Source of the DNA: Neocallimastix lanati (nom. inval.)
Lineage: Eukaryota > Neocallimastigomycota > Neocallimastigomycetes > Neocallimastigales > Neocallimastigaceae
Assembly (NCBI GenBank): GCA_016946835.1
Contig: JACVTC010000058.1
Location: 140,001-204,000, forward strand
Direction of reading: 5' to 3'
DNA: 64,000 bases
The translations under genes were made by a program, and so were the position numbers. The notes under the pieces were generated by a model. It ran no database searches and had not been told where the DNA came from. It was given only the letters and a program-made list of their open reading frames with translations. Shown piece after piece: positions 47,259-63,077 of the stretch (position 1 is the stretch's first letter; each line of letters opens with the position of its first letter).

Positions 47259-47390
47259 AAAATAAAATAGAATTACAAAATAAATAATGAAAATAATTAA
47301 TTTAGCTTATTTATATTTTTGATATTATTAAAAAAAAAAAAAAATTGAAAACCTTTAATATAAATTGCTCTACAATTAAGTAATTGTAGG
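45191..47390. other. Intergenic with a 279-bp tandem duplication
   Basis: Two direct copies lie at about 46345-46623 and 46624-46903 (both contain AAGTAAATAGAAGGATTTTC and TGCTGAGGTTTAATC). The 63-codon frame at 45200-45391 (-) has no recognisable domain and I do not call it. The rest is low-complexity DNA. Confidence 0.6.
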
Positions 47391-47393
47391 TAA

Positions 47394-47639
47394 CTAGCTG
47401 TCCGACGAATAGTATTCATTTTGCTCATATTTAACATTTCTGCGTAAATTCTTTAAAAGCATTAAATGATCCAAAAATATATAAATCAATTTCCTTTTTC
47501 TTTTATTACATTTTCTTTCCAAAATGAAATAATAAATTATTGAAAAATGGAACAATTCATTATTTATATCATTAAAATTATTAATAGATTCATTATGAAA
47601 AACACAAAGAAATAGACATTTTACCCTTCTCAGAATCAT
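47394..47639 (-). pseudogene. Unrecognised ORF, probably a coding relic
   Basis: 81 codons with varied amino-acid composition for this AT-rich DNA (CLFLCVFHNESINNFND, then a basic KRKRK stretch). I do not recognise a domain. Upstream in the same direction an interrupted frame reads EEQMTLLKDCLCYF followed by stops. This suggests a decayed gene or element rather than a working small protein. Confidence 0.3.
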
Positions 47640-48415
47640 AAACGGTTAACTATTATTATTACTAGAAGTAACAAAGACAATCTTTCAATAAAGTCATTTG
47701 TTCTTCAGTTTTGGGAAATTATGGAGAGATTCTCAACCATATGATTCATATAAAATATAATAATTAACCAAAAATAGTTGTATGTTATTATATAAAATTT
47801 CAAATTTTATTTTTAATTCATATCATTTAAAGTTAATTAAAGTTAATTAAAAAATTTTTTTTTCTACTGAATCATTATAATTAATAAAAAGTTTTATTTG
47901 TTGTTATTTATTTATTTTTTTTTATGAATTTAATTTCTTCCAATAAAAATTAATTCATTATTATAATATTATTATATGATTTATTAATATTAAAACTTTT
48001 GCGAATTAAATAGTATATATAATAATTAAAAAATATCTTATTTATAGAATGAACTTTTCTAAATTTTAATATATAATAAAGATTATAATAAAGAATGAAT
48101 TTACAGTAAACTATTATAATTGTTTTTTCATTAAAAGCAAAAACATTTAATTTTTTTTTAATAAAAATAAAAAATATAGATCAAATTATCTTTATTAGAA
48201 TATAAAATTTTATAAAAGTTTATATATTTATAAATTTAAAAAAAATATATGTTAAATATCAATAATGAAGATGGTATTCTAATATATATTTATTAAATAA
48301 TAAAAATAAATAAATTATTTTTTTTTTCATTATTATTTTTTTTTCGTTATTAGTTATTAACTTTTTATTATAATATTTTTGACCTTTTCTTAATTCTCTT
48401 TATTTTCTTCTTTCC
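47640..48415. other. Intergenic AT-rich DNA
   Basis: No structure I can support. Confidence 0.5.
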
Positions 48416-48419
48416 AGTT

Positions 48420-48790
48420 TTTATCCTAGTGGTTAGTACTCGGGACTAATATACATAAGGTTTCTGGATCGACCTATAGCGATCTATTGAATTTATTTAT
48501 ATGGGGTGATTTTCATTTTACTATGGTATTTTTCCCTTTATATGAAGTTGGTGTTCGCTCACCATAATAAGTATTCTTGTTACAAGACTATATAATTGCT
48601 AGTGAAGAGAGCATTTAATTTGTGAGAGGATTAGTATAGTTGTTTCTTCCTCGATGATGGTTCAAGAGATCATTGAAAATTAGCACATGGTAAAGGGAAT
48701 ATCTTTCCTATTAGTCTTGTTTAGAGAGAGGTCCACATCTATGTCTAAATGGTATGGCAAAGACTCTTTTAATCCCAATTTAAAAAAAAA
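48420..48790 (+). mobile_element. SINE-like repeat, second type, with tRNA-like head
   Basis: The head reads TCCTAGTGGTTAGTACTCGG near 48424, an A-box-like tRNA D-arm, then TTTCTGGATCGACC as a weak B-box. The bridge ATATACATAA is shared with the head at 3785. The body (about 48500-48780) has unusually high GC and complexity for the region, and the element ends in an A run (48781-48789). The 63-codon ORF at 48687 is inside it and is not a gene. Confidence 0.6.
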
Positions 48791-49815
48791 TATATATATA
48801 TTTATTTTCACTTTATTCTTTATCATCATTTATAAATCAATCAAAATTCATTTTAATTTATATTCCAATATTAATTAAAGTTTGAATCATTAAATATTTC
48901 ATTTTTAATTAATATTTAATTTAAAATAAATTAAAAAAATATTTAAAATACATATGTATATTTATAATACACTATAATATATTATTAATATATATTAATT
49001 ATAATATAAATAATATATTATAAATATTTTATTTATATAATATTGATATATTTATATCTATACATAAATTATATATATATATATTTATAAATAAAGTTTA
49101 AAACTTATTAATATAATAAAATATAATATAATATATTAATATTTATATTGAAAAATAATAACATTCCATTATCCAATATATACTGGCAATTAAAATTTAA
49201 TATTATTATTAATACTATTATATATTTATTTATTTATTCATTTACTTATTCATTCTTTCATTTATTCATTCATTTATTAAATCTCAAATAATTAAATTTA
49301 AATTTAATAGCCATCACTTATTATATCATTATAATATTACTACTAATTATAATATTTTCTTATATAAATACAAAAAATTTCCTTTTTGAAATTATTTTAA
49401 AGATTAAAGAAATAAAGAAGTTTTAATTAATAAATATATATTTTAATATTTATATATATTATTATTTTTTTTAAAAAAAAAAGAGAAATTATATATAGGA
49501 TTTTGAAATTTAGCAATTATTAAAAAATTCGTATAATAAAATAAAAATTAATATTTATTAAACTTGTATCGAATCAATATTAATTTTTATTTTATTAAAT
49601 TTATTTTATTCATTTGTAATATAAGAAAAATAAACCATAAAAAAGATAAAGATATTGTAAATTATTTTGATATTTAAAAATAAAAGAAGTCGTTAAAATT
49701 ATTTAAAATAATTATACTAATTGTAATACATTCAAGCTATATTTTCAAAATTAAAAAAATAATAAATTAAATCAATTTGTAAAATTAATAAATATTTTAA
49801 AAAAAAAAAAAACGA
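48791..49815. other. Intergenic, 5' of the membrane-protein gene
   Basis: AT-rich with TTCATTTA-like repeats (49215-49280). The immediate leader is an A run before ATG at 49818. Confidence 0.5.
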
Positions 49816-49817
49816 AA

Positions 49818-50372
49818 ATGTTTAATGTCGAAGATTGGGAAGCAATAAATCTTGAAAAAAGAGAGGATAGAGGTGTTATCGATGATTTAAAACAAAAAGT
49901 AAACGAAGGTAGTAATAAGATTAACGAAGCTGCAAATGATGCAGGAAATAAAATTAGTAATGCAGTTACTGGGGAAAATGGAATTACCAACAGTCTTTCA
50001 GAGAATTGGAACAAGACTACTGGTAAAATAAGTGACACTTGGGAAAATACTAAGACTCAATATGAAGAAACAAAGGAAACATTAGAAAAAATTCAAAAAG
50101 TCTTAAAACTCCTTCCATATATCTTTGGTCTTCTTTTCCTTATTTTCGTCATTTTAGTTGTTTTAGGTATTATTCTTATCGTAAGACATCATCAAAAAAC
50201 TAAAAAGCATAGAGAACAAGTCGAAGAATTAACAAAGGCAATCAAAGAACTTAACAAAAAATTAGGACTTGAAAAGGAAGAAGAAGTTGAAGTTGCTGTT
50301 CAAGGTAATTCACCAGCCAAAGCTAAAATCAATAATACTGTTGATTCACCATATAATGCCATTGAAGATTAA
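49818..50372 (+). CDS. Single-pass membrane protein, function unknown
   Basis: 184 residues, one exon. The N-terminal part (1-95) is polar and predicted helical, with Asn/Lys-rich heptad-like spacing (KINEAANDAGNKISNAV). One membrane segment is at about 98-122 (LLPYIFGLLF to IILIV). A short basic stretch HHQKTKKHRE follows, then a helical, probably coiled-coil segment (133-160), and an acidic or polar tail. There is no signal peptide, so the membrane segment is probably the anchor; the basic residues after it suggest that the C-terminus faces the cytosol. Codon use and clean start and stop contrast with the relics around it, so it is a likely real gene. I do not recognise the family. Confidence 0.8.
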   Translation: MFNVEDWEAINLEKREDRGVIDDLKQKVNEGSNKINEAANDAGNKISNAVTGENGITNSLSENWNKTTGKISDTWENTKTQYEETKETLEKIQKVLKLLPYIFGLLFLIFVILVVLGIILIVRHHQKTKKHREQVEELTKAIKELNKKLGLEKEEEVEVAVQGNSPAKAKINNTVDSPYNAIED

Positions 50373-50651
50373 ATACCCTTAAATTAAAAAAAAAAAAGAA
50401 AGAAAGAAAAAGAAAGAAATATATAAATATTAAAAATTTAAAAAAACATATCTACAAATGAATAAAATAAAATTTATATTTATATAAATGTATATTATTT
50501 TTTATTAATAAATAATTGATAATTTGTTTTATAATTTGTTAAAATAAATTTTTTAAATTATACAAATAATTAATAAATATAAAAGTAATTATCTTTACAT
50601 TTATTTTAATTGAAAATAAATAAGCGACTTTTAGTATTTTTTGAATTATAA

Positions 50652-50694
<43 letters not shown>

Positions 50695-50933
50695 GTTATT
50701 TAAAATAAAAAAAAAAAAAACATTTATATCTTAATGATAAATAAATAAATAAATAAAAAAGATATTATTAAAAATCCATAATTTATTATCATTATTGTTG
50801 TTATTTTTATTATTTATTATTATAACAATGACTCAATTGAAAAGTACCAAAATATCATAAAAAAAAAATTATAAAAAATTTTATAATCTAATCTTTAATA
50901 TTATTTAATTATTTCATTTGTTATCTTAAATAT

Positions 50934-50967
<34 letters not shown>

Positions 50968-51930
50968 CATTCTTATTTTATGAAGCAATTTTTATATACA
51001 TATAAATTTAAAAAATATGTAACTGTATATTTGAAATATAAATATTTGTATATAATTTCATTTAATATATAAAATTTTTATAAATTTTTTTTATTTATTT
51101 CTTATTAAATAATATTTTATATAATTTTATATATTCATATTTTTTTATTCAATTTTATATTGATAAATTAATATATTTTTTCAAATATAAAATTTCTTTA
51201 AAGTCACTTTCAGTCAATTTGATAGTAAAAATTTTTTTAGTATTATTATGCTAAAAATAAAAAAAAAAAAAAAATAAAATAAAATAAAATAAAAAATATA
51301 ATATATTAAATAAATAAAATACTAAAAATAATAGTAATAATAAAATAATTAATATATATATATATTATTATTACATTTATTAATTTATATAAAAAAAAAT
51401 ATTCTTCATCATTATTTTCAATGATTAATTAGTAATGATTTAGATATTTTTTACTTAATAAATATAAATACTTTCATTAAATATTTTTTATTGATACAAC
51501 ATATAATTTATTTTATTTTTTAGAATATTATTTTATTTTATACATTTTTAATTACTGAAAATAAATATATGTATATAGAGAAAATCATATATTTATTTTT
51601 ACAAAAATAATCTTTTAATTTTAATATGTTATAGTTCATTATTATATAATATATATATATATAAAATATAAATTATATATATCAAAAATTATATACACTT
51701 TTTAGTCATTATAAAACTTATATTTTAAGTGTAAAAGGTTCACTATTTTCATTATTGTTGTTAACATAATTAATCAACAATTCTTCTTGATTCATAGTCA
51801 GATAATGATCTATCATAATTTTCACAATTAAAGTAATTATTTCTTCTACTTGAATTACTATATTCTATTATGATTTTTATATCTTAAAAGTTTTTCTACA
51901 TGAAGATAAATTCAACTAAAGTATTTTTTC
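50373..51930. other. Intergenic AT-rich DNA
   Basis: Poly-A (50656-50689) and poly-T (50938-50967) runs, an AAATA run (51272-51295). No gene. Confidence 0.55.
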
Positions 51931-51934
51931 TGGC

Positions 51935-52200
51935 TAATATGCAATTACCAAGTGAGCTATTACATTTCTTATAGGGTTATACTGGCATTACTTCAAAGGG
52001 AAATAAGGAACTGGGGAGGCACACCAAGAAAAAGTGTATTAGAAAATTCTCAGCAATAATATGCATGTCAGAGTGCCAATGCTGAACACTCAGTAAGGCT
52101 GTCCATATCCGCCTATATGAAATTATACTGAAGGGTTATGACTATCATAATATTCCATGTTTTGAGGAGGGAATAAAGGGCGATACACACCGAAAGTGAA
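51935..52200 (+). mobile_element. SINE-like repeat, 5'-truncated copy
   Basis: Matches the 3' half of the repeat at 3785-4332 and the reverse of 13650-13917 and 24050-24301. It contains CTTCAAAGGGAAATAAGGAA, AGAGTGCCAATGCTGAACAC and the end GGGCGATACACACCGAAAGT followed by A residues. Confidence 0.75.
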
Positions 52201-53395
52201 AAAATATATATATATATAAGTTGTATAATTAATGTGCTTGATTAATATAATTATAAAAATATTTTTTTTTTAAAAAAAAATTAATAAATAAGCGCTTTTA
52301 TTTTTTTCTATTTTTTTTTTTTTTTTTTAAAAAAATATATCTTTAATGTCTATTTTTCAAGATTTTAATTGATATATATGTTTATTTTAATTATTAATTT
52401 AAAATTGATAATAAATTTTAAATTTTATTTAACTCTTTATTTAAAAATTTAACTATATTTGAATTTTAGCTATATTTGAATTGGCTACTTCTTGTTAATT
52501 ATATGTATATTTATTATTAATGATTTTATTAGTAAAAATAAATTTTTATTAAATTAATATTGTTAAACGTTGTTTGGTTATTGTATATATTTTAATAAAA
52601 GTTTGCTATAAAAAATAATAGACAATAACGGTTATAATCTAATATATACGTAGATTTTTATTTGGTTATAGAATGCGATGCATTTCACCAAATTTCATTT
52701 TTTTCATTGTACTGAAAAAAATAAATAAATGAAATAAATAAATGAATGAATAGAATAAAAAATAGATAAATAATAAAAATAAATGAATATGGAAAAATAA
52801 GCTATAAATGTATTAAAATAAATTGTAATATTATTAATACATAAGCCATTATGTAATAATATAAAAGCATTTAATTAAATACTAATAACTTTTTATCATA
52901 AAATATATTAATAAAGTTGATATGATTATAAACCCTAAATTTCCTACTCTTAATAGATTAAGAGTCTCATCTGACTCTTAAAATGATTATTAGCAAAAAA
53001 TCTTTTGCAAAACACAATATTATATAAAAGAAAAATAACTTGAAATTTTAAATTATAATGAAAGTTGCTCATTTTCAACATAAGGAATATTAATATAACT
53101 GATCGAATATATGAAATGATTATGATTGCAAAATTGAAGAAATGAGTAAAAATATAAAATATTTGATAGAAGAGAATTATCATAAGTAAAATAAAACTTT
53201 AAAAAAAATAAAAATATTATATTAATAGAGAAAAACACGCTCGGGCATACAAGAAAGCAAATTATATATTTTTATAATACCTCTTAAAGAGATTCGTAAT
53301 TGTAATTACAATTTGATATTTTAACAAATAAAACTCTAGGCTCTTGATAATATACAATATTTATACGTAAATACTTAGTTTTAGGGAGAAATTAT
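52201..53395. other. Intergenic, possible LTR relic near its end
   Basis: AT-rich. At 52947-52980 a palindromic ACTCTTAATAGATTAAGAGT followed by CTCATCTGACTC resembles GAGACTCTTAATATGTTAAG at 55371. Each lies outside an end of the copia remnant, so they might be LTR relics. The small frames at 52950-53238 (-) show no domain. Confidence 0.35.
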
Positions 53396-53399
53396 TGAA

Positions 53400-54080
53400 T
53401 AACTAGGCGATGGGGCTATTACCAAATATAAATAAGTATCCACTTGTTGATCTTCTTGTTTTTTCATCATTAGCAAAATCTGAATCTGAATATCCAATAA
53501 ATTTGTTATTTTTATTATAATGTATAAATTTATCTTTTGTACCGCTCAGATATTAAAAAATGCTCATTAAATTTTTATAATCAGTTTCAGTTGGATTTTC
53601 GCAGATTCTTCGTTTACAACAAACATTATATCAGGTCTTGACTTTACTGAAATATATAATAATGCTCCTAATAATGATTTATATTCTTTTGAATATATTA
53701 AGTCCGAATTATTTCTTTCATATTCTGTAATTTTCTTGCATGTTATTTTGAGTAGTTTTGTTTTATTCATGTTATATTTTTCAATTATTTTATTATTATA
53801 ATCAATTTAATTTATTTTATAGCCATCACATGTTTTATAAATGCTTATTCCTATTATTTTAGTTGTATCAGAATCTTTAGAAATTATATATTTCTATTAA
53901 TTTGTTTATATTGTAGTGTAGAGTGTAGTTAATTTTATTTTTAATTCCTATTAAAATATCATCTTCATATAATGTTAGTAAATATGTTAATTTATTATTT
54001 TTATTATATTTTCCAAAAAGACATTTATCAGTTGTGTATTTTAATTCTTCATCTGAATCAAATGAGTTATTTCATTGAGT
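53400..54080 (-). pseudogene. Ty1/copia pol remnant, RT to RNase H
   Basis: On the minus strand: SDEELKYTTDKCLFGKYN, then LTLYEDDILIGIKNK (catalytic YVDD altered to YEDD), then KIIGISIYKTCDGYKIN and a block with LLGALLYISVKSRPDIMFVV. It ends with IGYSDSDFANDEKTRRSTSG from the RNase H domain. Several stops and frameshifts. A second copia copy, not the same subfamily sequence as at 27.7-30.0 kb. Confidence 0.88.
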
Positions 54081-54082
54081 TC

Positions 54083-54230
54083 TTTTTTTTTTTTTTTTTT
54101 TTAGACTTTCTCACATGATTTCTACATCATTGGTAGGTCACATGAGACCGAACCTTACATGCCTTATCATTTTGACGTCGATGCTCTACTACCCCTAAGA
54201 GGGATTTAAAGTACTTGGCATGGTATGAAA
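54083..54230 (-). mobile_element. LINE 3' tail inserted in the copia remnant
   Basis: A T run (54083-54102) then AGACTTTCTCACATGATTTC. The reverse complement contains AGCATCGACGTCAAAATGAT with AAGGC, the conserved near-terminal block of the other two LINEs, and ends AAAGTCTAAAA. The truncated far end is not exact (somewhere in 54190-54230). Confidence 0.78.
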
Positions 54231-55264
54231 TCTTTTCTTGGTTAAATATTTAAGTTTTTTTATTCATTTAAAATAAATTATTATCCGATTCACTAGAATA
54301 TTTATTTTCTTCCTCAAACGATTAATTTATAATTTTTGTTTCAATATTATTATTAATGTTTTTATTATTATTATTAATGTTTTTATTATTATTATTATTG
54401 TTATTATAATTATTATTATTATAATTATAATGATCATTATGAATTTTTTTATAAAATTTCTTATTATAATTTTTGTTATCGTTCCTTCTGTTTCTATTTA
54501 TATTACTGACATTTAATAGTTAATGACTGTAGTTTTAGATCTTAAAATTTCAGCCTTTTCAAAAAAATTGTGCCTTTTGTTCAATTCTCTAATAAGATCA
54601 TCAAACTTTTCGTATCTATAAATTAGTGATGAGTTAATACCAATTTTATCTAATTCATTTACTGCATTTAAAAGTTTTGTCTCTTCATCAAAAAGTATTC
54701 TTTTTAATTTATCACCTTCATTTTTATGTTGTTCAAAGAGATTATTTAAGTCATTAACATATTGAATATAATCATTGTTAATTAACTTAAAGTTAATAAT
54801 CTAATATTCTAGAATATTTAGGAGTGCTTAGCCAGATGGTTTTTTTTAATCTTTCGATCATGCCATAAGAAGTTTTACATCCTCATACATTTTCTTGATT
54901 TGATTTTTTATAAACTGTTTATAATAATGAATTGAATAGCATTGTTTGATTTTATTTGACTTCTATTCATCTTCGAAAATTGAATTTCATTTTCGATAAA
55001 AGTATCCAATTAATTGAAAATTATATGTCTTTTTAATGGCTCATACTAATCTAAAAAAATTCTTTATTTAATTTGAAATCTTTAATTTCAGAAACGGATT
55101 TGTTACATTTCCATAATATTTCTTAATGATGATCATTTTATCATTAAAGACAAGACATCATCTTTATAAGAAGAGATCGATTCGTTGTCCTTATTTTCAG
55201 TTGGAGTCGATGAAATTGAACTCTCTTCAATATGATTATTATTATTACATTTTCTTTTAGTCAT
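54231..55264 (-). pseudogene. Copia gag-like region, decayed
   Basis: From the ATG at 55264: MTKRKCNNNN and an acidic Ser-rich start, then stops and frameshifts. A long readable piece includes YVNDLNNLFEQHKNEGDKLK and LNAVNELDKIGINSSLIYRY, which look like a copia gag helical region. An Asn-rich stretch (54350-54440) follows. It leads into the pol relic at 53400-54080, with the LINE tail between them. No intact protein. Confidence 0.65.
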
Positions 55265-56439
55265 TCTTAGAAACATTAATAAAAAAATAATAATTAATTA
55301 TATTTTAAAATAATTAGTATCATTAAAATGTTTTAATATTAAAAAATTAATAATTGGTCCCTTGCTAATTGAGACTCTTAATATGTTAAGGAGTCAATAT
55401 AAAATATGATATATACACTACAAAAAATGTATTATAACATAATTAAATTTTATTTTTTATTTATTTATATATAATTCAATCAAATCCTAAAAAAAACTCA
55501 AAATATTAATTTTTTACATAACCAAATATTATTAATATTTATAATACTTTAATGTACAAAGTTTAAATATTATATTGAACTTTAATAACAATAAAATTTT
55601 AATTATTATTTATAACTTTTCATAAAAATATTAATAAAATACAACTAATAATTAATAATTAATAAATAATTAAATAATTAATAATAATTAATAAATAATA
55701 AATAAATAATTAATAAATAAATAATAAATAAATAATTAATAAATAAATAATAAATAAATAATATATAAATAATAAATAATAAATAATAAATAATAAATAT
55801 ATATATTTTTTTTCTTTCTTTTCTTCTCTTATTTTTATTTTTTTTTTTTTTTAATTATCAATATATAAATATATAAATATTTTTTACAGCTGAAAAAGTC
55901 TTTTTTTTAAAAAAAATTAGATCTATAAAAAGTAGTGAAGAATAATTTATTGTAGTACAAAATTAATTAAAAAAAAAAAAAAAAAGTATATATAATTTAA
56001 TTCAAAGATTTTTTGGTTATTTCTTTGGTGGAACAAAAAAATTTTTTTTGGAGAAAGTTTACATAGATATTTGAGCACATGATTTATACCAATTTACATG
56101 ACCTCAAAATAAAATACCAGTTATGGCAAGACAAATTTAAAGTTTGCGAATGACCATGATTATGACAATTATGCATTCATTCAGAAGTAATAAGGTGAAA
56201 AGTACTGGCACAATTTTAATTTTAATTTAATCTTAATTTTTATTTACCTTTTGTTTATAAAATTAATAAAAAAAATAAAATTTAACTTTCATAAACAAAA
56301 CTAATAATTTTTTCACCTTACTCCTATTTATCTCTATATATTTTTATTATCCATTTTTAGATTTTTCTTTAAGACAATAGATATAAAAATGGATAATAAT
56401 TAATATAAAATAATTACCAACCGATTTAATTTTAATAAA

Positions 56440-56440
<1 letters not shown>
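55265..56440. other. Intergenic, including upstream side of the copia relic
   Basis: AATAAAT-type repeats (55640-55800). The block 56010-56215 has more mixed sequence (TTTGGTTATTTCTTTGGTGG and on) but no open frame. Nothing is assigned. Confidence 0.4.
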
Positions 56441-59650
<3,210 letters not shown>

Positions 59651-59665
59651 AAAAAAAAAGAAAAA

Positions 59666-60412
59666 ATGTTATCCAAAACAAAAGAGTTACTTTCAATATG
59701 CTCTTCTTGTGAAGAGGTACGACCAAGATCAAGAAGTCATAATTATGTACCAAAGAATGAAATTCTTTATGACTTTAATTGTTTTACAAAAGATATTGAT
59801 CTACCAGATTATGATATTGCGGTAGTCGGAACAGAATACCTTTCACCACGTCATTCAATTTTTGTAATACGAAAAGGATATAGTAGATGTACAGGTAACA
59901 CTATCGTAATATTGGATCATACTTATCAAGAAGTTTTTAGTTGTAAAAATAAGTTATTCTCAAATATCGAAATTCTTTTTAATAATAACGGTAAACCTAT
60001 TTTGAATACAAAAGTAAGTGTACGTTCAACAAAATTAAAGAAGGATAACGTAAATGTCATGATCGATATTTCCGAAGGCGAAAATGATAATTCTAAATAT
60101 GGAATATTGAATGGTTACAGCTCAAATACAGAATGCATTTATGATGTGGAATATTTAAATTTGATCACAGGTAGAATTGAAAATTTAGAAATAATTAGTA
60201 TGAAAAAGAGATCACAAGGGTATTTTACTAGTTATTCCATCTATTGGACAAATCCATATTTTAATAATAGCAGAAGAATAATGATTGCTAAAATCACAAG
60301 ACATTCAGATATGTCCACATTAACTGTAGAAATTGCTCCTAGAGTAGATAGTGCTTATATATTTGCCATTGCATTAGCCATAAATAAAGCATTTAAGATG
60401 GAATGTTACTAA
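59666..60412 (+). CDS. LURP-one-related (LOR)/tubby-C-like protein
   Basis: 248 residues, single exon. After a polar N-terminus with two CxxC-like cysteines (SICSSC), residues about 48-245 follow the LOR pattern. There is a beta-strand pair YLSPRHSIFVIRKGYSRCTGN, then VILDHTYQEVFSC, then ILFNNNGKPILNTKV, then a middle block ending in VEIAPRVDSAYIFAIALAIN, the final hydrophobic helix that runs through the barrel in tubby and phospholipid scramblase folds. LOR proteins are linked to phosphoinositide or membrane binding by fold, but the biochemical role is generally unknown. No signal peptide, so probably intracellular. The start follows a long A run. The fold call is by pattern and needs a profile search. 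Confidence 0.72.
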   Translation: MLSKTKELLSICSSCEEVRPRSRSHNYVPKNEILYDFNCFTKDIDLPDYDIAVVGTEYLSPRHSIFVIRKGYSRCTGNTIVILDHTYQEVFSCKNKLFSNIEILFNNNGKPILNTKVSVRSTKLKKDNVNVMIDISEGENDNSKYGILNGYSSNTECIYDVEYLNLITGRIENLEIISMKKRSQGYFTSYSIYWTNPYFNNSRRIMIAKITRHSDMSTLTVEIAPRVDSAYIFAIALAINKAFKMECY

Positions 60413-60487
60413 AATTCCACAAAATAAAAATTCTTGATATCACTTGTCTATTCTTAATAATAATTTTAATAATTTTATATTAATGAA

Positions 60488-60518
<31 letters not shown>

Positions 60519-61059
60519 GATGTATAAATTAAAATTTTATATTTTAATTATATATATCAACTTTAATATATAAAATTTAAAATTATTAAAAAAAAATTTT
60601 TTAATTAATAATAATTTAATTAAAATTTGTAAATATTTAATTCCATAAAAGATTTATATTATTATTTTTATTTATATTAATCAAAAAAAAAAAAAAAAAA
60701 AAAAAAAAAAGATAAATCAATAATGTTTGTGATGTTCATATTATTGATTTTTTTTTTATTAATTATTGCAATACTAATAAATTTATTACAGTAATTAATA
60801 AATTTAAATAATAATAATAATAATATAAATAATAATAAAAAAATGATTGTAATTATAGTGTTAATAATATTAATAACAATAATAATATTAATAGTATAAA
60901 TACAAATAATTATATAAATAATATTAATATTAATAATAATAATATTAATATTAATACTATTTTTGATAAAAACAAAAAAAAAAAAAAAAAAGCAAAACAA
61001 AACAAAACAAAACAAAACGAAAAAAAAAGCAAAACAAAACAAAACAAAACAAAACGAAA

Positions 61060-61090
<31 letters not shown>

Positions 61091-62625
61091 AAAAACAAGC
61101 AAACAAACAACAAAAAATATAATTGGAAAAATAAATAATAGTAATTATAACAAAATCAAAAAAAAAAAAAAGAACAAAAAAAATTATAATAAAAATAACT
61201 ACAAAAATCAAACAATAAAATTAAAAATAGGATAATATTAAATTGATTTAAATAAAAAAGAAGAAAAAGCGAAATGAAACAAAAATTAATAATGGATAGC
61301 AATAATTACAAAAATATTTATAATTAATTTCAATATAATATATTTTAAGATATTAAATTTTGTGAAAATGTGAAAAAACGTAAATTCAATAAATTCTCAG
61401 TAAATATAATTGGATATGATATGTACATGTGCTAATTACATGATTAAACTGTATTAAATTTTAATATGTCTTTTTTTATCAAAAAAAAAAAAAAAAAAAA
61501 AAGCGGTTGGTGGAACCATAAAAATAGTATTTTCAAAAAATATTTTACCCAAATTAATTTTACTAACGAACCAACTACTGTTTCAATAACAAATGATTAC
61601 CTTATGATCTTTGCTATTAATATATAACAAAACAAAAAAAACAAAAAAAAAAAAAAAAAAAAAAAGAATTTTATTTATTTCTTTTTTTTTTTTTATTTTA
61701 TATCCTTAAATAATAATCATAGGGAAAAAAAAATAAGAAATAAAAAAAAAAGATGAATAAAATTCTAAATATTATAGAATTCTATGAATTTTTAATATTT
61801 TTTTTTATGTAATATAGTTTAAATAAGTTTACTTAATAAAAAGAAATAATAAAAATTTAATAAAGAAATAAAATAAAATAAAATAAAATAAAATAAAATA
61901 AAATAAAATAAAATAAAAATAAAAATAAAAAATAAAAAAGAAAGATAAATGAGATTTTGTCTTTATAACTTTATATATATATATATATGTTTCAGTTTCG
62001 AGTAAAGAATTTATAATTATATTATTTTATTAATATATTTTATGATTAGAATTACAAGCACTTAATTAGTCTAAATTAAATGCTTTTATATTAATGCATC
62101 GTGGCTTATACATTATTATTTTTTTATGTATATTAAAAAAAAATAGTATTATAAAATATGAATATACGTATTAATTATTATTAAAATGATTATTAGAATT
62201 ATTAGTAATAATAATATTATAACTATTAATAAAAAATTTATTAAAAATAAATATTAATAATATTATTAAAATAATTATTGTTTTGAAATATTATTATTTA
62301 TTTATTATCATCACTCTATATAATTTTACTCTATATAAAATGGCATATTTTTTTTTATAATAAATTTATTTGAATTTTGTATATAAATTAAAAAAATTTA
62401 TATATATATGTTAGTAACTGTTTGAATATGTGAAATATATAAAAAATAAGATTCAAATGTATTGAAATATATTATAATATTTTTTATTTTTATTAATATT
62501 AAATAATAATGATTAAAATTTAAAATAAAAAAAAATAAATAAAAAAAAAAAGTCTATGAATTTCCTATAATAATTATTATATAGAAATATACATGAGTAA
62601 TATATAAATTTTGTTAATAAACAAA
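60413..62625. other. Intergenic with many poly-A tracts and AAAAC repeats
   Basis: Poly-A runs near 60495, 60683, 60974, 61060, 61480 and 61645, AAAAC repeats (60990-61060) and an AAATA repeat (61866-61920). Phe-rich frames on the minus strand are artefacts. Confidence 0.6.
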
Positions 62626-62629
62626 AATC

Positions 62630-63045
62630 ATAGTTAGTCGACCAGTTTTTATTCTGATTGCAAAAGAGTTTTCTTAACATTATAAACTTTTGGGATTAAC
62701 TCAACGACCCCGAAAGTTTTCCCTAATGGATATTTTATCGGTACTCTTTCGTTTACTTAGTTAGTGTAAATGATACTTTGATGAAACCAATTATAAATGC
62801 GTAACAAGATATTAGCCTATTACTAGTCTTTGTGTTGTGGTTATTATATATACTTTCAAGAAGATCCTTTAACCTATGGTGACAGAGGTAAAAACAATTA
62901 GTATCATTCTCCCAATCTTCCCTATCATATATAGCTTGTTATTAAATGAAAAACCTTAAGTATGAGGTAAGGTTATTAAAGTATCCCCACTCAGAGTTCG
63001 CCTAGTATTGTTACGATAATATTAGGTGTTTCACAAAATTAACAA
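62630..63045. other. Unexplained high-complexity block
   Basis: About 410 bases whose base composition is clearly less AT-biased than the surroundings (for example AGTCGACCAG, CAACGACCCCGAAAG, CCCACTCAGAGTTCGCC). All six frames are short. It has the look of a solo LTR or a SINE-like body, but I find no matching copy, poly(A) or target-site duplication here. Confidence 0.4.
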
Positions 63046-63077
63046 AAACTTTGATTAGTAAATTAATAATTCTGTTT

